This document shows, one piece after another, positions 11,450-22,773 of a DNA stretch of 64,000 nucleotides (positions within the stretch are counted from its first letter, which is position 1; each line of letters starts with the position of its first letter). The position numbers and the translations under genes are program-made. This DNA comes from Cryptomeria japonica. Lineage: Eukaryota > Streptophyta > Pinopsida > Cupressales > Cupressaceae. The stretch spans positions 910,289,009 through 910,353,008 of the forward strand of contig NC_081414.1 in the NCBI RefSeq assembly GCF_030272615.1, in the 5' to 3' direction. The notes below the pieces were generated by a model. That model saw nothing but the letters and a program-made list of their open reading frames with translations, had not been told where the DNA came from and ran no database searches.

Positions 11450-11860
11450 AGATACATCGTCTCACACACACCTAGACTATCAACAGATACTCTGATCAAG
11501 TATCTTCGGGTCTCAACAGGTAATCGATTATGGTAATCCTAGACTACATCAGGCATTTATCATAATGACCTAGTCTCAACGGGGCCACCATGATTCCCCA
11601 CAACCATCCATCACACGCACATACTATCAATTGATTAGCCAATCAAACACAATCCAACGGACAATTACATCAATTGTCTACGTCTCAACGAATATTTTGC
11701 TTCATATACCTTGACTTCATCGGGCAATTACATCAATTGTCTAAGTCACATCAGGTCACTTTGATTCACTTACTCAGACTTTATCATGTCCAAGCGACCA
11801 ACTGACATCAACTGTCACGCTTTGACTTGACCGGGGCAATTAAACCGATTGCACCAGATT
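11450..11860 (+). repeat. Degenerate short repeat array in the 3' region of element 1
   Basis: Related words such as ACATCAATTGTCTA, GTCTCAAC followed by GG or GA, and CATCAGG recur at irregular spacing of about 50-70 bp. Two clear copies of ATTACATCAATTGTCTA lie near 11670 and 11730, with a weaker one near 11805. No coding potential is seen. Confidence 0.5.
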
Positions 11861-12191
11861 GTCCAACCAATTTTGATCAATTGTATAGCATCAATCCAAA
11901 CCCCACACTACATCTGCTATGTATCTCTTGCATGACCTCAGGGTACTCGTTGGCTTGTTGTTTCTTCATATTCACTCCATTTTCTCCCATTCTTTCATCA
12001 TTAGTTCTAATTTCTTCTATTCTACCTCCCCTCCACTTTGCATTCTTTTTCGAGAGATCGCCCGATTTTTCAAAACAAAATTTGGCCCATCCCTCGAGGG
12101 GGCATACCACCCATTAAATTTACATTTTATGGGGCATTTCTTCACACCTATTTTTCTTTCTTTGAAACGACGCGATAAACCGCACCGTCTC

Positions 12192-12204
12192 AAAGAGGGG
12201 CAAA
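12192..12204 (+). other. Polypurine tract of element 1
   Basis: AAAGAGGGGCAAA directly precedes the LTR start TGTAG. Exactly the same 13 bases precede the 3' LTR of element 3 on the opposite strand, supporting both boundaries and the kinship of the two elements. Confidence 0.85.
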
Positions 12205-12481
12205 TGTAGTCACATAAATCTGTCCACTTAATTAAATGAATACTTAGTATTTATTTGATTATTTAACCATCAATTAATAATTAATTAAATTAATATTTAA
12301 TTAATTCATCTTAACCCTCTTCTCCTATTAATTAAATAAATTATTCAATTTATTTGATTTAATTCACTTAACCAAATTCAGACCATTAATTAAATAAATA
12401 AATCATATTTATTTAATTAAATTTTCTCTCACATTTAAATAAATTAATATTTATTTAAATCCCCCAAAATCCCACCTCTCA

Positions 12482-12765
12482 CATTTAAATAAATAAATCA
12501 TTTATTTAAATCACCTTTATCCTCCACCCACTTGCATTTTCCTACAAATGCAAGTTGCACAATTATAAATAAATAAATCATTTATTTAAATCACCTTTAT
12601 CCTCCACCCACTTGCATTTTCCTACAAATGCAAGTTGTACAATTATTTTAAATAAATCATTTATTTAAATCACCTTTATCCTCCACCCACTTGTATTTTC
12701 CTACAAAAGCAAGTTGCACAACTATTTTAAATAAATTATTTATTTAAAATCCTATTTATCCTCAC
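12482..12765 (+). repeat. Tandem repeat of about 80 bp in U3 of the element 1 LTR
   Basis: Three good copies and one decayed copy of a unit pair an AT-rich part (AAATCATTTATTTAAATC) with a CT-rich part (CCTCCACCCACTTGCATTTT). Starts are near 12482, 12567 and 12646, with the last piece from about 12725. Lying upstream of the TATA box, the repeats could act as promoter modules. That role is inferred from position only. Confidence 0.8.
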
Positions 12766-13688
12766 CCACTTGAAACCTTTAATGGTTTCCCTTAAAGTAG
12801 TCAAACTTGATGGCTTTAAAGTCTTCAAACTTGATGGCTTCCTTCTATAGTCTTCTTAAGACTTTAATGGTTTTCCTTAAAGTCTTCAAGCCTTTAATGG
12901 TTTCCCTCAAAGTCTTCAAGCATTTTAATGCTTTATCTTCATTTTTCTCATTTAAATAAATTAATATTTATTTGAATATTTATCCAAATGCAAATTACAC
13001 CATTTAATTGAAATAAATGATTTTATTTTAATTGAAAATACCAAAATTTCTCCCACTTGCATTTTCCTACAAAATCCACTTGTATGCCTAAACCCCTTCT
13101 AGATTCTTCTAAACCCTTCCTAATTAGCCTAATCCATCCCCTAAATATTGTCACATTCCTAAGCAAATTGGAGTCACTTCTCAAAGACTCCAAAGTCTTT
13201 GAAAAGCAATTAATGCTTTGTGTGTTCAACAAATTAACCCTCAAAGTCTTGGATAACCTTTGAAAGCTTCCAACCTTCAACCACTAAATGGCTCAAAGTC
13301 TTGGATAACCTTTGAAAGCTTTCAAACTTCAACCACTTAATCCCCAAAGTCTCCAATAACCATTAATGGTTAATTCAACTCTCCCACATGGTTAAAACAT
13401 TTGTTTTGACTCAACCTCTACCCAACCCAAGGGTCTCATCAAGCCATTAATGCTTTGACCATGATTATCTCTTAAACATTTGCACAAAGGTTTATCCTTG
13501 GATTAACTCTTAATCCAGTGGGTAATCTTAATTTAGACTTGACCCTTGCCTTCTAGATAACCATGAGGTCTTCTCAGGCCTTTAATGCCTCCAACCTCTT
13601 CTCTCAACCCAATCCTATGTTGAAACTTGTCACCATTTTATTGGTGCCAATTGTGCACATGGATCCCCAACTTTCAATCCTAACCCTT

Positions 13689-13768
13689 GTTAAGATTGCT
13701 CAATCTTAACCCTTCATTTCCCTATTTCTTCTATAAATAGAACCCTTCTCCTCAAGCAAAAGGAGAAG
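13689..13768 (+). promoter_or_regulatory. LTR core promoter: palindrome, TATA box, hairpin
   Basis: A perfect inverted repeat with 10-base arms (GTTAAGATTG, CT, CAATCTTAAC; 13689-13710) lies about 20 bp upstream of TATAAATAG (13732-13740). Five bases after the TATA word begins a second inverted repeat, CTTCTCCT / AGGAGAAG (13745-13752 and 13761-13768), around the expected transcript start. The TATA call is strong; roles for the palindromes are inferred. Confidence 0.7.
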
Positions 13769-14156
13769 CATTTTTAGAGTATTGTTGTTATACTGGCATT
13801 AGCATAGACCTTTTTCATAGCATCACTATCTACTCTAGCATAGTATTTAGCTTTTCATTTCATATTTGAAGCTTAGTATTAAATCTCAATCCTCCATAAG
13901 CATCCATAGTGCAAAAAGCTGCTGAGAGCTACACTCATTTGGGACTTGGAGAGGAGAGGAACAAGGGAGGAGCAACTATGAGCATCTTGATTAGCTATTT
14001 CATTTTATGTTTATATGCTTTCTATTTCATGCTTAATATCTCTCTTGATATGCCTGTTTAGGATAATCTTTTGTTGCTAACACTAACGTTTGTTTCTTGT
14101 GCTCTTGTGTGTGTTGCCATCAAACAGATTTTCTAATCCTTTTTGCAGAGCATCAC

Positions 14157-15632
14157 TGGTCATTCAACAAACCAAAACACACAAACTCTCTAGGAATGCT
14201 CCATATGAAATTGTGCTCAATAGTTGCTCAGGCATAATTGAGATTCACAAGGGTAAATCCAACCTCAAACCAAACAATCTTCTAACATATACTTGTAGGG
14301 GTTGTATTAGGTGTTATTAAGGTATTTCCATTCCAATCAACTAGTTTTACAATTGGCTTTCCTTCATTTCTTCATCGCTCCCTCTTTCTCCTATTTTCTA
14401 GCCCTAGAGCCCCAATTAGCCCTACCTAACCAATTTTTGAGGAATTTCTAAAAAATCACTCAAAGACCCTAGAAAAATATTTTACGATCTGAATACCCTT
14501 TTGGATGAACTTTTGAATCCATCATGTGAGAAATTTTGGTCTATCTGTACAGGTACAAAACCCAAAAATGGCATTTTTGAAGGGTTTTGGGACTTTGTTG
14601 TCTTATTCAAAGGGTTTATTGTCTTTCCTGCTCTTTCACACCTCCAACCTTCCACATAGGCTCTTCCACACCTTACTTAATCATTCCAAACACTTGGCAT
14701 CTTCATAACTAATCATCCCTGCAAGCACATGCAATTTTTCAATCATTTTCCTAACTAGGCTATGACTGAGCTTGCTTAGGAAATGATGCCAAATTGTCTT
14801 TCAATGACTTCCAGGACAAAACAAAACATATTTACACTTTAAAAGGGCTCCATGGCTTGAGTCCCAAGGGTTATTGAGAAAACTAAAGGGATTTCAAGCT
14901 GGAACCATAATTGGGCTCGTAAACCCTTGCTCGGGTTGAGAGCAATACAAAATCACTAACACACTTCAAACATGCACTAAAACTATTATAAAAACCTTTT
15001 TATCACTACAATGACATGTACAAATAAATCATGCAAGAACAATAGTGCAATCAATCCATTAAGTATGGACTGCTGCTCAAAAATTTAAAAAAAATGCAAG
15101 GTAAAATCTAGAAAATCTCTTCATAATGTATTCAAACGTTCTCAAGACTTTTTCCAACTTGTTTACATTCCTTCTTAGAGAATTTTATATTCAATCTGAA
15201 TCCTAACCAACTCTTCATTGATTGCCTAACCACCAATGTGCTCAAAGATGCAAAAATTTGCTCAAAAGTTGCAAAATGTTGTCGACCAATAATGACAACT
15301 TTTTCCAAAATGTGCATTTTTATACTTCATATTGCCACTCATCCTAAGACTCCTAGAATGACTTACAAACACTAAAATTACATGTCTAAATGCCAAATGA
15401 GGTGTTACAAGACATTTTACACCAAAATGCAAGTTTATGTTATTTTAGGCTTACAAGGGCTCATAAGCCAAATTTGAGTAAATACATGATCTAGTTGACA
15501 TTCATCCTCCAAATGCATATCCAACACACAAGTGGACCTATGAGTAGTCCATTATTCACAAACCTAAACCAAAACAAAGACTAACAGACCAAAATCTAGA
15601 AAATGCACTCAAAACTAGGTGCTCCTGCACCA
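14157..15632 (-). repeat. 3' LTR of element 2, outer end missing
   Basis: It is homologous to 20365-21836 throughout, ending GCTCCTGCACCA next to the PPT. The 85 bp found at 20280-20364 in the partner have no counterpart here; instead the sequence switches to the end of element 1. A TATA word (TATAAAAATG on the minus strand) lies near 15315-15324. Confidence 0.88.
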
Positions 15633-15654
15633 TACTCCCCCAATGAAAAAGAGG
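15633..15654 (-). other. Polypurine tract of element 2
   Basis: On the minus strand the purine-rich stretch CATTGGGGGAGTA sits directly before the LTR start TGGTGCAGG. The + strand shows its complement, TACTCCCCCAATG. Confidence 0.75.
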
Positions 15655-15781
15655 TCAAGTGACCCCTTGAGGTAACAAAAAAAGGGGAACTCCAAGATTA
15701 GAAAATTTTGTCTCAGGTATCCAAGTATCCTCAAGTGCTCCATATAGACAGTATACCTTGTCTTCTTGATAACTCTAGAGT

Positions 15782-18421
15782 CTAACACCTTCTCTCTTGT
15801 GGCATGGTTGTAGGTGGTAAGGGCAGGTCTAAAAGTGCTTGAGAGGCCTCTGAGTCTCTACTACCTTCCTTTGGAAGTGTACCCTTATACTGCACCAAAT
15901 ATGCAACATTGACGATGGGAGATAAAGCCATATCTCCGGGGAGGTCTAGTTTGTAAGCATTATTGCCATAATTTGCCAAGATTTTACAAGGTCCAATCCT
16001 CCTCATCTGAATTTTACTAGGGGCACCTTTCTGAATTCTTTCTTTGTTCAATTGAACCATGACCAAGTCCCCAACAAAAAATTGTATATCCTTTCTTTTC
16101 TCATCTACTTTTTCTTAGATCCTTTGAGAGGTGTCTAGTAGGGTTGTCCTAACCTGCTCATGAATCTCTTGCATGGATTGAGCCATGTCCATAGAATGTA
16201 AACTCTATTGTCCCATCTTTCCAACATCTTTGAGCTCTAAAACACCTCTAGGATGAAGGCCATACACAATCTCAAAAGGGCTTTTATCAGTTGATCTATT
16301 CACACTGTCATTATAGGCAAACTCGGCTTGATGGATGATCTGATACCAAGCTTGTCCATACTCCTTTGTCAAACATCTAAGAAGGTTTCCAAGTGTTCTA
16401 TTTACCACCTCTATTTGGCCATCCATTTAGGGATGATAGGCCGAATTGAAAGACAAGTTAGTACCCAATCTCTGCCATAAAGTCTTCCAAAAATGCCCAA
16501 TAAACTTTGCATCTCTATCTGATACAATGTTGATAGGTAAACCATGAATTCTAATAACTTCTTTGAAAAACAAATGAGCAATATGACTAGCATCATGAGT
16601 TACCTTACATGGAACAAAACGGACCATCTTTCTAAACCTATCTACCACCACATAGATGCTATCAAAACATGATTTGGTTTTAGGCAAACCAATAACAAAA
16701 TCCATACTTACACACTCCTATGGACGGTTTAGAATAGGTAAAGGTTGATAAAGACCATCATTAGAAGAGGTAACCTTAGCTCTTTGGCAAACCACATATT
16801 TCCTAATATCTCCTTGCATCTTAGGCCAATAGTAGAATCTTTGGAAAAGTTCCAAAGTCTTGTTCAAGCCAAAATGTCCACTTAGGTATCCATTATGCTT
16901 CTCTTGCATCAAATTTTCTCTCACAAATCCTTTAGGTACACATAGTTGTCCTCCCTTAAACAAAAGACCATCTTGTAAGGTGTAATCTGCATATTCATTA
17001 TGAAAATGGTTTCTAAACTCTTGATAACCCTTGTAGGTAGCAGAAAAGTCTTCATCATCTTGATATAAACTTGTGAAACTATCCACTCCAATGATTTTGA
17101 GATGCACTTCTTGCATTGTTAGCAATCTTCTACTTAATGCATCAGCTACTTTATTACATTGTCCTTTCTTGTGTTTAATGGTAAAGGTATATGATTGCAA
17201 ATACTCTACCCATTTAATATGCCTATGATTCAACTTTCCTTGTGAATTGAGAAAGCTAAGAGCTTGATTATTAGTATAAACCACAAATTCTTTAGGAAGA
17301 AAATAATGCCTCCATTTCCTAAGAGATTGAACAAGTGCATACAACTCCAAATCATAAGAGGAATACCTTTTCTTGGCATCATTGAGCTTCTCACTAAAAA
17401 ATGCAAGCGGTCTATTGTCTTGGCTTAAAACCGCTCCAACCGCTATGTTGTTTGCATCACATTCAATGGTGAAGAGCTTGTCAAAACTTGGATGAATTAG
17501 TACCGGTTGAGTACCCACCTTTGTCTTCAAGAGAAAAAATCCTCTTTGTGCTTCTTTTGTCCATTGAAACTTGGTTTTCATACCTCCTTTGATTGTATCA
17601 AGCATGACTGCACATATCTCACTGAATCCTCTGATGAACTTCCTATAGAATTGTGCCAAACCATGAAAACTTGTTATTTCACTTATTGTCTTAGGTGTAG
17701 GCCAAGTAATTATGGCTTCCACTTTAGAGGTATTCATCTTCAAATCACCTCTTGAGATTACAAACCCAAGATATATCAATTCTTGTTTCATAAACTCACA
17801 TTTCTCCAAATTGATGGTTAGTTGCTCATCACATAGTTTCCTCAATACAATCTCTATATGCTTAAGATGTTCATCTTTAAACTTTCTAAAAATCAAGATG
17901 TCATCTAAATAAACAACAACAAATTTACCAATATAGTCTTTGAGTACTTCATTCATGAGTCTCATGAATGTACTAGGAGTATTTGTGAGTCCAAATGACA
18001 TAACAAGCCATTCATAGAGTCCTTTTGTGGTCTTGAAGGTTGTCTTCCATTCATCACCCTCCTTGACTCTGATTTGGTGGTAACCACTCTTAAGGTCTAT
18101 CTTGGTAAAGTATTCAACACCTCCTAAACAATCCATTAAATCTTTGATCCTTGGAATGGGAAATCTATACCTGATTGTAATCCAATTTATGGCTCTGGAA
18201 TCAGTGCAAAGTAGCCAAGTACCTCCCTTCTTTGGGGCTAAAATGATGGGTACTACACATGGGTTGATGCTCTTCCTTATCACACCATTGTCTAAGAGTG
18301 TTTGTATTTGCTTAGCTACCTCCTTGTTCTGATCCGATGTCATTTTATAGGTTGCCTTGTTAGGCAATGAGGCTCTGGGTATGAAGTCAATTTGGTGACT
18401 TATGGCACATTGAGGAGGCAA
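15782..18421 (-). pseudogene. pol of element 2 (RT-RNase H-integrase), broken
   Basis: RT and RNase H form one frame of about 567 codons (16718-18421), with YLDDIL as RT active site and DALSRR at the RNase H end. The zinc region of integrase follows (HFGLNKTLELFQRFYYWP), but the CxxC half is reduced to KYVVCQRA, so one zinc ligand seems lost. The integrase core is open in pieces: MDFVIGLP and IVSDRDAKF (16427-16705), then VNRTLGNLLR (16205-16426). A C-terminal piece is at 15782-16066. Stops separate the pieces, so no full protein can be made. The leftmost codon at 18421 is TTG, not a true start. Confidence 0.88.
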
Positions 18422-18635
18422 GGTTTCTAGTGTTCCATCACTGATAATGTCCTTAAACTAATTTAGGACCAGCTACACTTCATTGGGAATGCATACTTTC
18501 TTCTCCTTGCTTTCTTCTTTTGGTTTTACAATAATTACAAACCCCACTCCTTCTCTTCCTTGAGTGTGTTAATGAACTCCTTCTCACCAACTAGCAACAC
18601 ATTAGGACCCTTTGATCTGCCTTCTTCTCGGTCTC

Positions 18636-20255
18636 CTATGGACTAAATTTTATAGGTGATTCCATCCTTTTGAAAGTATAGGCATTCTTCTCCCCATGGT
18701 GTATTGTTTTTCTGTCAAACTGCCATGACCTACCTAGGAGTAGGTGGCAAGCATTCATTGGCAAGATGTCACACAAGATTTTGTCCTTGTAGCCTCCAAT
18801 AGTGAACTCCACCCAAGTTTGTTCATTCACAAGAACATGTTGCCCCTTGTTGAGCCAAGTAACCCTATAAGGATCACTATGTGGTATTCTTTGTAGGTTG
18901 AGCTTACTCACTACTTCCTCTGACACTATGTTATTTGTGGACCCTGAATCCACCACCACTCTACATACCTTTGTCATAATCTTGCATTTTATCCTAAACA
19001 AGGATCTCCTTTGGCTAGGTTCTTCCTTAACTGATTCTTTAATCAAGACTTTTCTTATCATAAGATTCTCTCCAACCTTTGAATCTAAACTCACTTTTGA
19101 TGCCTTCATATTTGCTGCATCTTCTTGAGCATAAGTTACTCTCCTCTCACCTCCTTGGGATGAAGAAGACTTCTCAGGACATCTATAGGCTGGGTGTCCA
19201 AGTTGATGGCAATTGAAGCACTTTATTGTGGTGAAATAGGACCCTCTTCCTAACCCACTAGACCTTCCTCTACTAGAGTTACTAGACCTCCTTCCTCTAT
19301 AGTTGCTCTTGCTATTGGAATCCCCACTTTTCTCTACCAACTTGGATTCCCCTTGGTATCTTTGGTCTACACTTCTTCCACCAAAGCTACCTCTCTGACC
19401 TTTGCCATCTCTCCCCCTACCTTTGCCTTTGTTGCTTTGCTCTTGTTTCTTTTTTCTCTTCTCTTCCACCTTGAGTGCCAATTGATAGCACTTATGAACG
19501 GTACTAGGACATAACAAACTCAACTCTTCTTGAATGTTCCATCTCAAGCCATTCAATTATATGGCTACCTTAATGCTTTCATCTTCCACCACCTTGGATC
19601 TTAGATACAACTTCTGAAATTCCTCAGTGTAGCTGCTCACATCGAAGTCCCTTTGTCTCAAGTTTTTTCTCCTCTTATGCAATTGAATTTCATAATCTTC
19701 AAGGATATATGCTTCTTTCACCTTGGCTATCATTCCTTTCCAAGTGGCTATTGGGTTCTTAACCTCCTTTTGCCTCTCCTCCTAGATGAACTTCCTCCAA
19801 GTCAAGGTTGCTCCTCTCAATATAGATTTGGCCACCTTCACCATTTGTGCCTCACTGATCCCATCACATTCAAAGTGATTCTCTAATCCTTTAATCCATT
19901 CCATGACTACTTCTAGTTCCATTTTTCCACAAAAAAGTGGCACTCCTAAGGATTTTCCTCCTAAGGCTTTGATGTCTCTAAGGAAAGGTTCTTTAGGTAG
20001 AATAGGATCTGGTTCATGTGTGCTATCCTCTTCTACTACTTTCTTACCCTTCCCTTCATTGACCTTGATTGTCACTTTCTCAGTCTTGTCTTCAATTGCG
20101 TCTAGTTTACTCTCCAATTGTTGTAGTATTACCCTAAGGAGTCTATTCTCTTCCTCTTGATCTTCCACCTTCTTGGATAACTCTGCATTGGTCACCATCC
20201 TTAGACTATTTTCTCTGACTGACTCAGTCTCTGACATGAACTGGCTTCTTCCCAA
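18636..20255 (-). pseudogene. gag-protease of element 2, broken
   Basis: The frame starts just inside the PBS. The N-terminal piece (19782-20255) has a coiled coil followed by a gag-like segment ending LRGATLTWRKFI. Two in-frame stops, near 19782 and 19557, interrupt gag. The downstream piece (18636-19556) holds a Lys/Arg/Ser-rich segment, one zinc knuckle CFNCHQLGHPAYRC and a retropepsin motif VVVDSGSTNN with the normal D-S-G. About 215 bp separate it from the RT frame. Confidence 0.85.
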
Positions 20256-20264
20256 ATCTTAGTT

Positions 20265-20276
20265 GCTCTGATACCA
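20265..20276 (-). other. Primer binding site of element 2
   Basis: The minus strand reads TGGTATCAGAGC, the common plant PBS complementary to the 3' end of initiator tRNA-Met, 3 bases inside the inner end of the 5' LTR. Elements 4 and 5 use the same word. Confidence 0.9.
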
Positions 20277-20279
20277 CTT

Positions 20280-21836
20280 TGATCGGGAGGGGTTCTCATA
20301 GAGACTCTCACCTTGCTCAATAGGAAGTCAAGTGATATATTAGTGGGATTCTTTCACTCTACACTAGTCATTCAACAAACCAAAACACACAAACTCTCTA
20401 GGAATGCTCCCTATCAAATTGTGCTCAATGGTTGCTCAAGCATAGTTGAGATTCACAAGGGTAAATCTAACCTCGAACCAAGAAATCTTCTAACATATAC
20501 TTGCAGGGGTTGTAGTAGGTATTCTTAAGGTATTTCCATGTCAATCAACTATTTTTACAATTGGCTTTCCTTCATTTCTTCATCGCTCCCTCTTTCTCCT
20601 ATTTTCTAGGCCTAGTAGCCCTAGAGCCCCAATTAGCCATACCTAACTAGTTTTTGGGGAATTGCTCAAAATCACTCAAAGACCCTGGAAAACTCTTTTG
20701 TGATCTGAATACCCTTTTGGATGAACTTTTGAATCTATTAGGTGAGAAAGTTTGGTCTGTCCATACAGGTACGGAACCCAAAAAATGGCATTTTTTAAGG
20801 GTTTTGGGACTTTTTTGTCTTCTTCAAAGGGTTTATTGTCTTCCCTACTCTATCACACCTCCAACCTTACACATAGGCTCTATCACACCTTACTTACTCA
20901 TGCCAAAAACTTGGCATCTTCATAATTGATCATCCCTACAAGCACATGCAACTTTTCAATCATTTTCCTAACCAAGTTATGACTGAGTTTGCCTAGGAAA
21001 TGATGCCAAATTGCCTTTCAATGACTTCCAGGACAAAACAAAACTTATTTACATTGTAAAAGGGTTCCATGGCTCGATTACCAAGGTTTATTGAGCAAAC
21101 TAAAGGAATTTCAAGTTGGAACCATAATTGGGCTCTTAAACCCTTGCTCAGGTCGAGAGCAATACAAAATCACTAAAAAACTTTAAATCTGCACTAAAAC
21201 TATTAAAAACACCTTATGATCACTAAAATTACATGTAAAAATCAATCATGAAAGAACATTAGTGCAATCAATCCATTAAGTACGGACATCTACTCAAAAC
21301 TTGAAAAAAATGCAAGGTAAAATTTGGAAAATCTCTTCACAATCTATTCAAACGTGCTCAAGAATTTTTCCAACTTGTTTACATTCCTACTCAGAGCATT
21401 TTATATTCCACCTAAATCCTAACCAAATCTTAATTAATTTCCTAACCACCAATGTGCTCAAAGATGCAAAAAGTTGCTCAAAAGTTGCAAAATGTTGTCA
21501 AGCAATAATGACAACTTTTGCCAAAATGTGCATTTTTATACTTCATGTATTGCCACTAATCCTAAACCTCCTAGAATGACTTAAAAAAACTAAAATGACA
21601 TGTCTAAATTCCAAATGAGGTGTTACAAGACCTTTTACACCAAAATGCAAGTTTATGCCAGGGCTCATAAGCCAAATTTGAGTAAATACATGATCTAGTT
21701 GACATTCATCCTCCAAATGCATATCCAACACACAAGTGGACCTATGAGTAGTCCATTATTCACAAACCGAAACCAAAATAAAGACTAACACACCAAAATC
21801 TAGAAAATGCACTCAAAACTAGGTTCTCCTACACCA
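20280..21836 (-). repeat. 5' LTR of element 2, complete
   Basis: It begins TGATCGGGAGG next to the PBS and ends TTCTCCTACACCA (+ strand reading), 1557 bp. It is the complete partner of the truncated LTR at 14157-15632. The same minus-strand TATA word as in the partner lies near 21531-21541. Confidence 0.88.
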
Positions 21837-22773
21837 TCTGAGGTGAGTTATTGTTCTTTATTTGCGTCGACCCCGGAACTCCAGAACCTCGGAGTCCTGA
21901 GGTCCTGTTTAAGGTGTTTGTATAGATGAGGTTCGAGGAGGTATAAATAGGAAGAATGAACCTTTTAAAGCTCATTTGTGCATTCAACTTTCCAGACCTC
22001 TTCCCTTCGACCTCTAGACTCTGTGCCTTTGTCCTTCCAAGCTCCTTTTGCATTCTTGGGCGATTTTTCTCACCAGGTTGGTGAGTTTTCTTGCTCTCTT
22101 ATTTTTTTCTAGATTAGATCTTCTAGTCTTGCATTTTTCTTGTTTTTTTTCTTGTTTTTCATTTTTTGTCTTTGTCTCCTCTTGTGCCCTAGTTTTACCC
22201 CAAAACCTCAGAGTTCTGGGTTATTTGCTCTTCCCAATCCCCGAACCCCAAAGTTTCGAGGTTGGTCTTGTGCCTGATATACAATGAACCCGAAACCCCG
22301 GGGTTTCGAATTACCCTTTTTTTTAAGAAGTGAGACCAATGAGCCCGGAACCCCAAAATATAAGAGTTCCAAATTGACCTTTTGATTTTCCACAAACCCC
22401 GGAACCCCGGAGTTCCGAGGTCCACTCTTTTGAGCCTGTCCTATTTAAAACCTTTTTGGTATCAATTGCACGCAACCCGGGACCCCGAAGTTCTGAAGTG
22501 AGCCTCATATCTCAAGCTCGGAACCCCAGAGTTCTGGACTAATTTCCAATAGATCAAGCCCAGAGTTCTGGACCTCATCCAATATACCCAACCGAGAACC
22601 CTAGACTTCTGGGCTCTTTTGTTTGAAAACTTAGCAACCCCGGAACCCCGGAGTTCCGAGGTCATTTTTCTAAAAGAGAGCTATCTACCCCGGAGTCCCA
22701 AGGTGGATGAAGTTTTTCATGTTTTGTACAAGGGATTAACACGTGTATCCTTCTTGCAGATTCAAGTGATTAA
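21837..22773 (+). promoter_or_regulatory. Promoter and palindrome-rich leader of a gene-like unit
   Basis: TATAAATAG at 21942-21950 is a good TATA box pointing right, about 830 bp before the ATG at 22774. The leader is unusual: about a dozen degenerate copies of a GC-rich word built on CGGAACCCCGGAGTTCCG recur from 21870 to 22700. Stretches between them are T-rich. The leader could contain a short intron (CACCAG at about 22070 resembles an acceptor), but no splicing can be shown. Confidence 0.55.
21870..22700. repeat. Array of short GC-rich palindromic repeats
   Basis: The word CGGAAC-CCCGGA-GTTCCG (6-base arms, 6-base loop) is perfect at 22400-22417 and 22641-22658. Decayed copies lie near 21872, 22200, 22236, 22289, 22345, 22473, 22515, 22560, 22590 and 22690. 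Spacing is irregular, about 25-80 bp, so this is neither a simple tandem repeat nor a CRISPR. Several units keep both arms, so the leader RNA could fold into a series of hairpins. Confidence 0.75.

Larger units (their letters stand above)
9779..12204 (+). other. Non-coding 3' region of element 1 between pol and the 3' LTR
   Basis: This 2.4-kb stretch has no credible ORF on either strand. It is rich in A/C runs such as CAAAAACATTCAAAA, and contains a motif shared with element 3 (9937-9961), an internal purine tract (10121-10134), and degenerate repeats of about 60 bp at 11450-11860. Element 3 carries an antisense gene in the equivalent position, but I see no trace of it here. Confidence 0.7.
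1..14155 (+). mobile_element. Element 1: Tat-like Ty3/gypsy LTR retrotransposon, 5' LTR outside the window
   Basis: The order is long leader, one gag-pol ORF, non-coding 3' region, polypurine tract and 3' LTR. Pol runs PR-RT-RNase H-second RNase H-integrase. The extra RNase H before integrase is the hallmark of the plant Tat lineage, which I infer from domain order. No 5' LTR or PBS is visible, so the window opens inside the leader. The right end abuts an LTR of element 2 that lacks about 85 bp present in its partner, so element 1 probably inserted there. The exact end (14152 or 14155) cannot be fixed without the left flank. The open ORF suggests a fairly recent insertion. Confidence 0.88.
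12205..14155 (+). repeat. 3' LTR of element 1
   Basis: The LTR starts TGTAGTCACATAAA after the PPT and ends near GCAGAGCATCA, just before sequence homologous to the LTR of element 2. Length is about 1.95 kb. It is AT-rich with many ATTTATTTAA words at its left, contains a tandem repeat of about 80 bp and a duplicated block (about 13238-13340), and has a TATA box at 13732. The second LTR is not in the window, so the right end rests on the junction with element 2 and a terminal CA. Confidence 0.8.
14157..21836 (-). mobile_element. Element 2: Ty3/gypsy LTR retrotransposon, decayed
   Basis: Both LTRs, a PPT and an initiator-Met-type PBS frame a broken gag-PR and RT-RNase H-integrase region on the minus strand. 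RT style (YLDDIL) and direct RT-RNase H-integrase order are those of the chromovirus side of Ty3/gypsy, but I see no chromodomain after integrase, so lineage is open. By eye the LTRs differ at roughly 5-8% of positions in the first 200 bp, which points to age. The left LTR is truncated at its outer end by element 1, so the target duplication cannot be checked here. Confidence 0.88.

Noticed and set aside
21870-22700. CRISPR-like array of palindromic repeats
   Set aside because: Repeats are degenerate and unevenly spaced, the DNA is plant nuclear, and no associated genes exist.
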